DNA of 8,066 nucleotides from an uncultured Alphaproteobacteria bacterium (GTDB taxonomy: Bacteria; Pseudomonadota; Alphaproteobacteria; Rickettsiales; UBA1997): the NCBI GenBank assembly GCA_903858915.1, contig CAIOKL010000191.1, forward strand, positions 1-8,066. The letters are read 5' to 3'. A model generated the notes under the pieces. It searched no databases. It was not told the origin of the DNA and worked only from the letters and a program-made list of their open reading frames with translations. Position numbers and translations under genes: made by a program. Shown here one piece after another: positions 1 through 5,949 of this stretch. The stretch's first letter is position 1. Every line of letters begins with the position of its first letter.

Positions 1-141
1 AGCCTAAAAAACTATAAAAAAAATTTTTTAAATTTGTAGTAAAATTTTGAAAATATCATTTTAACTTTAGAATCGAAGTGTAAATTTAGATCTCGAAAAG
101 CTAGATGAGCTTTCTTCAAATTAAAATGATATAACTTAGCA
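1..141. other. AT-rich leader region upstream of the thioredoxin-like gene
   Basis: This stretch is almost entirely A/T and carries no convincing gene. The first 39 bases are open in frame 1 until a TAG at 37-39, so the tail of an upstream gene cannot be excluded but is not supported. A small hairpin (AAAGCT at 97-102, AGCTTT at 108-113, 5-base loop) lies just ahead of the first gene. It is too weak to call a terminator. No Shine-Dalgarno sequence precedes the ATG at 142. Confidence 0.4.
47..73 (+). promoter_or_regulatory. Possible sigma-70-type promoter for the thioredoxin-like/cysS unit
   Basis: TTGAAA (47-52) resembles a -35 box and TAGAAT (68-73) a -10 box, but the 15-base spacer is shorter than the usual 16-18. 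In DNA this A/T-rich such matches occur by chance. The position, about 70 bases before the first gene of an apparent two-gene unit, is the main argument for it. Confidence 0.2.
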
Positions 142-759
142 ATGAATAAAATTATCGATATAAACCACTATCGCAAAAATAACAAAAAAGATTCAAAAAA
201 AATGTTGTTCTTATCAATAATAATTGGGCTTTCAATCGGTTTAATTTTGTGGAAATATTTTGTTGAAAATATTGCCAATTACGATGTAAAAATTCCTCAA
301 TCAACAAATATAAAATTTAACGATAAAGCGCCCGTCGGCATGACAACAGCCCAAGTCGCCGTTGAGTTCGAGAATTTTGACGATAAACCAATTTTGTTGT
401 ATATTTATACAACTTGGTGCGGAGTTTGTTCGAAAAATTTTGAAGTTTTTAATGAAATTTCTCGTGAATTTCAAAATACCGATTTAAAAATTATGGCATT
501 ATCTATCGATCGAAACCTTGAGCCACAAAAGCTTGCCGATTATTTAAATAATTTTGGCGATGTTTATTTTCAACCGCGTTATTTACTTTTTAAAGATGGT
601 TTTATTGAATTTTTGCTTAAAAAAAATATAAAATATTCCGGACATATTCCCTTCACGGCGCTAATTAGCCGTAATGGCGAAGTCATCACCAAATATACTG
701 GCGTAAAAAATAAAAATTATTTACGCAATAGAATTATCAAAGAACTTTATCCGCATTAA
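142..759 (+). CDS. Membrane-anchored thioredoxin/TlpA-like thiol-disulfide oxidoreductase
   Basis: A 205-residue protein. Residues 1-20 are polar and lysine-rich, residues 21-37 form one hydrophobic segment, and the rest is a thioredoxin-type domain. This predicts an N-terminal anchor with the basic end in the cytoplasm and the catalytic domain in the periplasm. The active site is W92-C93-G94-V95-C96, a CxxC motif of the TlpA/ResA/CcmG group, and the IPFT around P170 matches the cis-proline loop facing it. Family members transfer electrons to periplasmic thiols, for example in cytochrome c maturation or oxidase assembly; the actual partner cannot be read from the sequence. The ATG at 142 is chosen because it precedes the basic/hydrophobic anchor; no Shine-Dalgarno is visible. 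Its stop is 2 bp before cysS, suggesting co-transcription. The family is secure; the substrate is unknown. Confidence 0.88.
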   Translation: MNKIIDINHYRKNNKKDSKKMLFLSIIIGLSIGLILWKYFVENIANYDVKIPQSTNIKFNDKAPVGMTTAQVAVEFENFDDKPILLYIYTTWCGVCSKNFEVFNEISREFQNTDLKIMALSIDRNLEPQKLADYLNNFGDVYFQPRYLLFKDGFIEFLLKKNIKYSGHIPFTALISRNGEVITKYTGVKNKNYLRNRIIKELYPH

Positions 760-761
760 AA

Positions 762-2213
762 ATGAGTTTTGAAAGCAAGAAAAATATAAAAATTTTTGAT
801 ACATTAACCAACCAATTACAAGATTTAAAAACTCTCGAGGAAAATATTTTAAAAATTTATGTTTGCGGACCAACGGTTTATGATCGTCCGCATCTTGGCA
901 ATGCTCGTTCAATCGTAGTTTATGATTTATTTTATCGCTTTTTTTTACAAATTTTTGACAAAGTAATTTATGTGCGCAACATTACCGATGTTGACGATAA
1001 AATCAATCAATCCGCCAAAGAGCAAAATATTTCAATCCAAGAATTAACTCAAAAAATTTTAGAATTTTTCTATCAAGACATCAACGCGCTCAATGTTTTA
1101 AAGCCAACATTTGAACCAAAAGTTACCGAAAATATTCCTGAAATTATTAACATTATTCAAAAACTTCTCGACAATAAAAATGCTTATATCGAGAAGGGTC
1201 ATGTTTTGTTTGATGTCGCTTCTTACAAAGATTACGGCAAATTATCCAATCGAAAAATTGATGAATTAATCTCGGGCGCGCGCGTTGAAATTGCCGATTA
1301 CAAAAATAATCCTCTAGATTTTGTGTTGTGGAAACCAGCTTCGCCGAATGACGATATTTCGTCGGTTTTCCAAAGTCCTTGGGGCGAGGGGCGTCCGGGG
1401 TGGCACATTGAATGCTCGGCGATGAGTTTTAAATTTCTCGGCGAGAATTTTGATATTCACGGAGGCGGGGCGGATTTACAATTTCCGCATCATGAAAATG
1501 AAATTGCCCAAAGTTGCTCGGCGCATTTAGGCTCTAATTACGCCTCTTATTGGATTCATAACGGTTTTTTAACCGTCGATGGCGAAAAAATGAGTAAATC
1601 TTTAAAAAATTTTATCACCGTTAATGATTTAATTAAAGCCGGAATAAACGGCTCTACAATCAGGCTTATGTTGCTTTCAAGCCATTATCGCAAACCTTTC
1701 GATTTTAATCAAAAAGTTTTGCAAGATTCACAAAAAACTCTCGAAAAATTTCATGAAATTTTTGACGAAGAATTTATTGAAAAAATTCCCCAAAATCAAT
1801 CGAATAAACCTTCGCCAGAAATCTTAAGTTTTCTTGGCGATGATTTAAACTTCTCGAAAGTTTTAGCCTTTCTGCATTTACAACTAAAATCACTCAAAAC
1901 CAACAATGATTCACAAAAATTACTTGAATTCATTGGAAATTTAAAATTCTTAGGAATTTTTGACAAAAAATTTATAAAAAATAATTTAACAAAATCAGAT
2001 TTTAATGTTGAAAATTTTGATCAACAAAATAAATCATCAAAAAATCTTGCAAATATTGATGCAAATTTTATCGAAAATCAAATTGCTTTGCGTCAAAAAT
2101 ATAAGGCTGAAAAAAATTTTGAAAAAGCCGATGAAATTCGTCTACAACTTAGAGAATCAGGCATTTTAATTGAAGATAAACCCAACGGCATTACCACTTT
2201 TAGCGTTAAATAA
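762..2213 (+). CDS. cysS: Cysteinyl-tRNA synthetase (EC 6.1.1.16)
   Basis: This class I synthetase joins cysteine to tRNA-Cys in the cytoplasm using ATP. The 483-residue product is slightly longer than the E. coli enzyme (461). The N-terminal CGPTVYD motif carries C35. HLGN at 44-47 is the HIGH-like ATP-binding motif. C218 in WHIECSAM, H243 and E247 in HHENE complete the zinc site, with the same spacing as C28/C209/H234/E238 of E. coli. KMSKS is at 276-280. The C-terminal end has the expected tRNA-binding signature (KADEIRLQL...GILIED...G). A Lys/Asn-rich stretch around residues 405-435 is poorly conserved filler typical of AT-rich genomes. The start lies 2 bp after the preceding stop with no Shine-Dalgarno, so translation may be coupled. 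Nothing suggests inactivation. Confidence 0.98.
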   Translation: MSFESKKNIKIFDTLTNQLQDLKTLEENILKIYVCGPTVYDRPHLGNARSIVVYDLFYRFFLQIFDKVIYVRNITDVDDKINQSAKEQNISIQELTQKILEFFYQDINALNVLKPTFEPKVTENIPEIINIIQKLLDNKNAYIEKGHVLFDVASYKDYGKLSNRKIDELISGARVEIADYKNNPLDFVLWKPASPNDDISSVFQSPWGEGRPGWHIECSAMSFKFLGENFDIHGGGADLQFPHHENEIAQSCSAHLGSNYASYWIHNGFLTVDGEKMSKSLKNFITVNDLIKAGINGSTIRLMLLSSHYRKPFDFNQKVLQDSQKTLEKFHEIFDEEFIEKIPQNQSNKPSPEILSFLGDDLNFSKVLAFLHLQLKSLKTNNDSQKLLEFIGNLKFLGIFDKKFIKNNLTKSDFNVENFDQQNKSSKNLANIDANFIENQIALRQKYKAEKNFEKADEIRLQLRESGILIEDKPNGITTFSVK

Positions 2214-2348
2214 TGTTTGATTTTATTGGGCAAATTAAATTTAAATAATTATCAAATAATATTCTGTTGATTATTATAAAATTTACGATTATTTTTTGTA
2301 AAATATCAGTTAAAAAAATTTTAATATAAAACTAAATTTAATTTAAAT
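2214..2348. other. Intergenic region between cysS and the first hypothetical gene
   Basis: 135 bases, almost all A/T. No strong GC-rich terminator hairpin follows cysS; the best inverted repeat (AATAAT...ATTATT near 2255-2275) is too weak to call. The region holds the TTGATTATTA element described separately. An in-frame TAA at 2322-2324 fixes the ATG at 2349 as the only plausible ATG start of the next gene. Confidence 0.5.
2267..2295 (+). promoter_or_regulatory. Candidate promoter / upstream element shared with the next gene
   Basis: TTGATT (2267-2272) could serve as a -35 box, with TATTTT (2290-2295) 17 bases downstream as a poor -10. The block TTGATTATTATAAAATTTA (2267-2285) matches 18 of 19 bases of the sequence at 4611-4629, which lies at a similar distance before the second hypothetical gene (82 versus 71 bases to the ATG). 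The repetition in front of two apparently related genes is what raises it above background; whether it is a promoter, an operator or leftover duplication is unknown. Confidence 0.35.
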
Positions 2349-4532
2349 ATGTATCCTCCTCCTTATCCTATCGCGAATCAACCGAGATATCCGCTTACGA
2401 TTCCGACTAATGTAGGATATTCGACTAATGTAGGATATAATACCCATTCCCCTTTTCTACTGGGTCATAATAACTTGCCAGATCAAGGGGAGGGAGGGGT
2501 TTTTTCTGATTATGGTCAAGCTGTAACTCATCCTGCCAGCGCTCCTTTTGACTATCCTCGTTCTGTTAATTCTGGTGGCCTTCTTCCTTCCGCATATAAT
2601 AATTTAATTCCCACTGTTACTTATCATCATCATCCCCAATCAACCTACCCAGTGAGTAATCCTTCATCTTTTCAGCCACAATATCCTACTTATGTGAGGG
2701 CTCCCGCTCAAGGTTACGCTCCCGCTCCCGTTCCCGCTCAAGTTTACGCTCCCGTTCCCGCTCCCGTTAACTTTGAAGCTAACGCTCCCACTCAAGGTTT
2801 CGCTCAAGGTTTCGCTCAAGTTCCCGCTCCCGTTCAAGTTTACGCTCCCGATCGCGCTCACTCTGATAGTTCTAAAATAATGCATGAAATTGCAGCTCTT
2901 CGATCCCAACAATCTACTCAAAACGGTTATAGTGCTAATTATTCTGCTCCATTGGAATTGAATAGTAATAATATAGTACAAAATCCAACGCATACGCAAC
3001 AAACTCCGCAAGGAGATTGGTGGACAGCATTAACAGAATTAAGTTCACAATTTTTACAATTTAAAAATGATATTACGACACAAGTTATAAGTTTTACTTC
3101 TAAATTTGATGAAAAAATTAAAGATTTAAAAAGAGAAAATAATGATTTGAAATTAGAGATGGCTGACTTGAGACAAGAGATACAAAATTTAAAACAAAAA
3201 AATACTACTTTAAAACAAGATGTAGATAACTTGAAACAAGAAAATGCTGACTTGAAAAATCAACTTAAAGCTCTTCAAGATTCTGTGGATAAAATAAGAC
3301 ATAGTTTTAAAGGTTGGCTTGAGGATAAATCAACCCCTCAATATCAAGCTGAATCTTTGCATGAGAAAACTATGTCGGAAACTTCAGAACTACCACTACT
3401 AATACCAATACTACAACCACAACAACAGCAAGAACAACCACAACCACAACCACAACCACAACTACCACTACCACAACCACAACAGCAAGGAACGACTAGT
3501 GCTTCGCAGCAAATCGGTTCATTTGATAATTGTGGAGGCCGACCTTCTGTTATACGTGAACCAGAAGAAGTACCACCACCACAAATACCCGTAAGTTGGG
3601 AGACTCCTAACCCAGCCCAAGGTAAACCTGTAATCCCATATGTCGACTACGCCTCAAGCAACGCAGAACAGCGCGCCAATACTAGGATGACATATGAAAT
3701 ATCAGAAGCAGAGCCTCGTATTAAAAAATCAGAAAAATATAAGGATATATCAACAAATTTTGAAGAGAAATTTAAAGATATTTCTGGAGATTGGTCATTA
3801 TCTAAGAGTCTGTTTCCGGATACCCACAAAGAATCAGTATTACATAAAGCTCTTTTAGTTCAAGCAAAACTTCTTAATTTGGCATTAACAAATAAAGAAA
3901 CTGCGCAATCGATTGTTAGTAAAATAGGTGAAGAAGGTGTATCTTTTAATGAAAATGAGCAAAAAATACTGACGGCAATTTCAGAAATTTTTGCATCAAA
4001 AAATTTAAATTCAGATTCAAAATTAAAAGATCAATTAAAAGATCAATTAATGGAGGGTTTGCATTTTTTTAAAGATGACCAGTTCAAAATTGCAACAACG
4101 ATTCCTTCTGAAAGTCAGATCATGATTTTAGTGAATAATAAACAAAGTATTGAAGAAATATTAAGAATTTGTGGTCAAATACCGCGAGATCCTAGTAAAA
4201 AAATAGATGCTAATAATTTGCATTCTCTTATCAGAGCCACTTTTATTTGGAAAGCGCATGAGGAATTTGAAAAACAAAATTCTTCAATATTAGGTGGCGG
4301 TTCCGACGCTACCGTTGCCGCTAACGCTCCCGCTCACAGCCCGGATAGTGGTGCTGGGGTTTGTGAAGGTGGCCTTGGCGCTCCCGCTGGCGCTCCCGCT
4401 CCCGTTGCCGTTGTCGCTGGTGGCGCTACCGCTAGCGCTCCTAGTGCCACTCCCGCTAACACTTCTGATGGCTTTGCTAATGCTGTCGATAAAACTAAGG
4501 CAGAAGGTCGTAATCTTATTGGTAGTGCTTAA
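2349..4532 (+). CDS. Hypothetical repeat-rich leucine-zipper protein (727 residues)
   Basis: I do not recognise a family. Layout: residues 1-117 are rich in Pro, Tyr, Asn and Ser. Residues 118-167 are an Ala-Pro-Val/Gln-Gly-Tyr repeat. Residues 258-316 are a strong coiled coil with leucine every seventh residue (260, 267, 274, 281, 288, 295, 302, 309). Residues 348-380 are a Pro-Gln tract. Residues 451-645 look helical and soluble and resemble parts of the next gene's product. Residues 649-727 are an Ala/Pro/Gly-rich tail. No signal peptide or membrane segment is visible. The Asn residues at zipper 'a' positions (264, 285, 299) favour a parallel dimer. Disordered repeat arms around a dimerising rod suggest a scaffold, surface or secreted host-interaction protein, but that is inference. 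The reading frame is intact across many repeats, which argues it is translated. There is no Shine-Dalgarno before the ATG; an upstream in-frame TAA excludes an earlier ATG start. Confidence 0.85.
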   Translation: MYPPPYPIANQPRYPLTIPTNVGYSTNVGYNTHSPFLLGHNNLPDQGEGGVFSDYGQAVTHPASAPFDYPRSVNSGGLLPSAYNNLIPTVTYHHHPQSTYPVSNPSSFQPQYPTYVRAPAQGYAPAPVPAQVYAPVPAPVNFEANAPTQGFAQGFAQVPAPVQVYAPDRAHSDSSKIMHEIAALRSQQSTQNGYSANYSAPLELNSNNIVQNPTHTQQTPQGDWWTALTELSSQFLQFKNDITTQVISFTSKFDEKIKDLKRENNDLKLEMADLRQEIQNLKQKNTTLKQDVDNLKQENADLKNQLKALQDSVDKIRHSFKGWLEDKSTPQYQAESLHEKTMSETSELPLLIPILQPQQQQEQPQPQPQPQLPLPQPQQQGTTSASQQIGSFDNCGGRPSVIREPEEVPPPQIPVSWETPNPAQGKPVIPYVDYASSNAEQRANTRMTYEISEAEPRIKKSEKYKDISTNFEEKFKDISGDWSLSKSLFPDTHKESVLHKALLVQAKLLNLALTNKETAQSIVSKIGEEGVSFNENEQKILTAISEIFASKNLNSDSKLKDQLKDQLMEGLHFFKDDQFKIATTIPSESQIMILVNNKQSIEEILRICGQIPRDPSKKIDANNLHSLIRATFIWKAHEEFEKQNSSILGGGSDATVAANAPAHSPDSGAGVCEGGLGAPAGAPAPVAVVAGGATASAPSATPANTSDGFANAVDKTKAEGRNLIGSA
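2403..2438 (+). repeat. 18-bp tandem duplication in the N-terminal coding region
   Basis: CGACTAATGTAGGATAT occurs at 2404-2420 and again at 2422-2438, an 18-base period with one mismatch at the first base of the unit. It encodes Thr-Asn-Val-Gly-Tyr twice (followed by Ser, then Asn). Near-identity suggests a recent in-frame duplication. Confidence 0.9.
2700..2849 (+). repeat. GC-rich hexanucleotide-type repeat encoding Ala-Pro/Val-Pro/Gln-Gly
   Basis: Units of GCTCCC, GTTCCC and GCTCAA(G) alternate, giving residues 118-167 as degenerate APAPVPAQVY-like repeats. Within it CAAGGTTTCGCT is repeated exactly at 2793-2804 and 2805-2816. The tract is far richer in G/C than the surrounding gene. All units are multiples of three, so length change by slippage would preserve the frame. 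The same GCTCCC unit reappears near the gene's 3' end. Confidence 0.85.
3411..3486 (+). repeat. CAACCA microsatellite encoding a Pro-Gln tract
   Basis: Four perfect copies of CAACCA lie at 3435-3458, flanked by interrupted copies. The coding strand here is nearly all A and C. It encodes alternating Pro and Gln (about residues 355-380), an extended flexible linker between the coiled coil and the C-terminal region. Hexamer gain or loss would change linker length without frameshift. Confidence 0.85.
4293..4529 (+). repeat. GC-rich low-complexity tract encoding the Ala/Pro/Gly C-terminal tail
   Basis: Codons GCT, CCC, GTT, GCC and GGC dominate; by direct count 4381-4450 has 50 G/C of 70 bases, in an otherwise A/T-rich neighbourhood. 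It encodes residues 649-727, a probably unstructured tail with GAPAGAPAPVAVVAGG at its core. The GCTCCC unit is shared with the tract at 2700-2849. Open frames seen here on the other strand and in the +1 frame are low-complexity shadows of the repeat. Confidence 0.75.
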
Positions 4533-4556
4533 TTTTAACATAGATTATAATCAATA

Positions 4557-4594
4557 AAGCGCTGGCATTTTTGCTAGCGCTTCGTTTCAATTTT
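4557..4594 (+). terminator. Probable intrinsic terminator after the 727-residue gene
   Basis: AAGCGCTGGCA (4557-4567) pairs with TGCTAGCGCTT (4572-4582) over 11 bp with one G-T wobble and a TTTT loop. It is the only GC-rich hairpin between genes in this window and begins 25 bases after the stop codon. The following CGTTTCAATTTT is T-rich but interrupted, so termination may be imperfect; it could also act as an mRNA 3'-end stabiliser. Confidence 0.7.
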
Positions 4595-4610
4595 ATATAA
4601 ATACAATTAA

Positions 4611-4639
4611 TTGATTATTAAAAAATTTAGCTTTAATTT
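4611..4639 (+). promoter_or_regulatory. Candidate promoter / upstream element of the second hypothetical gene
   Basis: TTGATTATTAAAAAATTTA (4611-4629) differs from 2267-2285 at a single base. TTGATT could be a -35 box; possible -10 boxes are TTTAAT (4632-4637, spacer 15) or TAATTT (4634-4639, spacer 17), neither ideal. It lies just after the terminator hairpin, where an independent promoter is expected. Both copies are followed by an A/T run ending in AAACTAA shortly before the ATG. Confidence 0.35.
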
Positions 4640-4681
4640 AAAAATAATTTATAATTTAAAAATTTTTTTAAACTAATAATC

Positions 4682-5938
4682 ATGATTTATTGGAAATCTA
4701 TTCAATCAAATTTTTATCCAAATTTTCCACAACTCCAATTCCCATATCCGCCAATTTGCAGTTCAAATCTATATAATCAGTTTATCTTTTATCAACAACC
4801 CTTTTATCCCCAGCCAACTCAGTCGCAATCTGTATTTATAAGTGGAAATAATTTTAAGTCTGAAAATATTCAAGATGATATATTTTTTAGTGAAAGCGGG
4901 AAGAGATTTTTTGAAAATGATGATATATTTAATATAAATCCAAGTAAAAAAAGTGTTTTTCATGGTGCCGATGCATCTTATTTTCCATCAGGCGAAAAAT
5001 CAGAATATTCAAATGGAAATGGATTAAATCCTCGCCAAAAAATAACAAAAGAAAACGGAAATGACGGCGTATTTTTACCAACAACAATCCAGTTTCAAGA
5101 ACCTCGGGAATCGACTTTTTCTCAATTAAATCAAGGCAACTCTAACTCTAGTTTAAGGGTTTTAACAAGTTCTTCTTTTGGCGTAGTTTCAAACCCGCGT
5201 CATGACCCAAGAACAATTAGTGAATTATATAAAGATTCTGAACACCAATATAATTCGAAAACAATTAGTGAATTATTTGAAGAGTTTAAAGAGCAAGAGC
5301 GGTTAAGTAAAAAACCCGATGAAATAAGTTCTCCAGTTGGCGGGATAGGGCCTGAAAAAATTGCGAAAGACCAATTATCACTTGCCGATAAGTCTAAGGA
5401 ATTTCTCGAAAATACTATAGAATTAGTTAATGCTGGAGCTTTAGAGTTGAGGAGGGGTGGCGAAGGGAATGTAAATCTTCAAAATGCTTTTGATAAAATT
5501 ATAGAAAAAGCTCGAGAAAAGAACATTAATAAGGAAGATCTTGCTATTATTGCTGTTGCCTCCGTCGCTTCTATTGCTTCCGTTGTATCGGAAGATTATA
5601 TTAAAAGTGTTTTTAAAGATCGCAAAGAATTTAACGAGGTTGAAATTAATAAAGCAGTAGCTGTTTATTTTCAAGGCGTGTCCAAAGAAGACAAATTAAG
5701 AGTAAAAAGTAGTTATTTTTCAGAATATTCTGAAGCTGATAAATTAGAAGTAGAAAAAAAACTAGAATTAGCAAAATTTTGCGCTGGAATATCTATGGGA
5801 GAAAATATTGATTCAAAAAATATTTCTAATGAAAATATGAAATATATAAGAGAAAAAATTTTTTCAATTAAAGAAAAGCCAGAAAGCATCGTTCACCCTA
5901 TAAGCGCAGATCGGGGTGAAAAATTCAGGTCAGTTTAA
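4682..5938 (+). CDS. Hypothetical protein (418 residues), probable distant paralogue of the preceding gene
   Basis: I do not recognise a family. Residues 1-50 are rich in Tyr, Phe, Pro, Gln and Asn (FPYPPI, QQPFYPQPTQSQ); about 50-175 are polar and probably disordered. TISEL appears at 178-182 and 194-198, followed by FEEFKEQE. From about 235 to 400 the sequence looks helical, including a small-residue hydrophobic stretch (287-302, LAIIAVASVASIASVV) that is short for a membrane span. No signal peptide is visible. It shares with the preceding product the Pro/Tyr-rich start, the paired IS motifs 16 residues apart before FEE(K)FK, and a region from K335-E336-D337 through C367-A-G-I to I389-R390. 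It lacks the coiled coil, the Pro-Gln tract and the Ala/Pro tail. A role tied to that protein is inference. The stop codon is 11 bp from that of the convergent gene. No Shine-Dalgarno precedes the ATG. Confidence 0.85.
   Translation: MIYWKSIQSNFYPNFPQLQFPYPPICSSNLYNQFIFYQQPFYPQPTQSQSVFISGNNFKSENIQDDIFFSESGKRFFENDDIFNINPSKKSVFHGADASYFPSGEKSEYSNGNGLNPRQKITKENGNDGVFLPTTIQFQEPRESTFSQLNQGNSNSSLRVLTSSSFGVVSNPRHDPRTISELYKDSEHQYNSKTISELFEEFKEQERLSKKPDEISSPVGGIGPEKIAKDQLSLADKSKEFLENTIELVNAGALELRRGGEGNVNLQNAFDKIIEKAREKNINKEDLAIIAVASVASIASVVSEDYIKSVFKDRKEFNEVEINKAVAVYFQGVSKEDKLRVKSSYFSEYSEADKLEVEKKLELAKFCAGISMGENIDSKNISNENMKYIREKIFSIKEKPESIVHPISADRGEKFRSV
5212..5276 (+). repeat. Direct repeat encoding duplicated TISEL motif
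   Basis: AACAATTAGTGAATTAT occurs exactly at 5212-5228 and 5260-5276, 48 bases (16 codons) apart, encoding TISELY and TISELF. The 16-residue spacing equals that of the two IS motifs (residues 451 and 467) in the preceding gene's product. Confidence 0.85.
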
Positions 5939-5949
5939 ATTTTTAATAC

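Noticed and set aside
258..318. Zipper of the 727-residue protein (residue positions given) as a bZIP-type DNA-binding domain
   Set aside because: The segment before the first heptad is not a basic DNA-contact region, and bZIP factors are eukaryotic.
939..946. T8 run in cysS as a phase-variation or frameshift site
   Set aside because: Such runs are common in this A/T-rich DNA, and the frame is intact in an essential gene.
2255..2275. Terminator for cysS
   Set aside because: Only a six-base A/T stem without a following T run; too weak to support.
2664..3011. Open frame on the - strand with Gly-Ser repeats
   Set aside because: It is the reverse complement of the GCTCCC repeats; low-complexity composition explains the open frame, and it lies inside a well-supported gene.
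2349..4532. RickA/WASP-like actin nucleator because of the Pro-rich regions
   Set aside because: No WH2 or acidic-connector motif and no true polyproline runs are visible.
4290..4557. Overlapping open frames on both strands in the 3' repeat (Ser-Gly and Leu-Pro rich)
   Set aside because: Both are shadows of the GC-rich repeat, have no start context, and the Ala/Pro frame is continuous with the 727-residue gene.
4769..5674. Small - strand open frames inside the 418-residue gene
   Set aside because: Composition is what A/T-rich antisense gives (Ile, Lys, Asn, Phe), with no motif or start signal.
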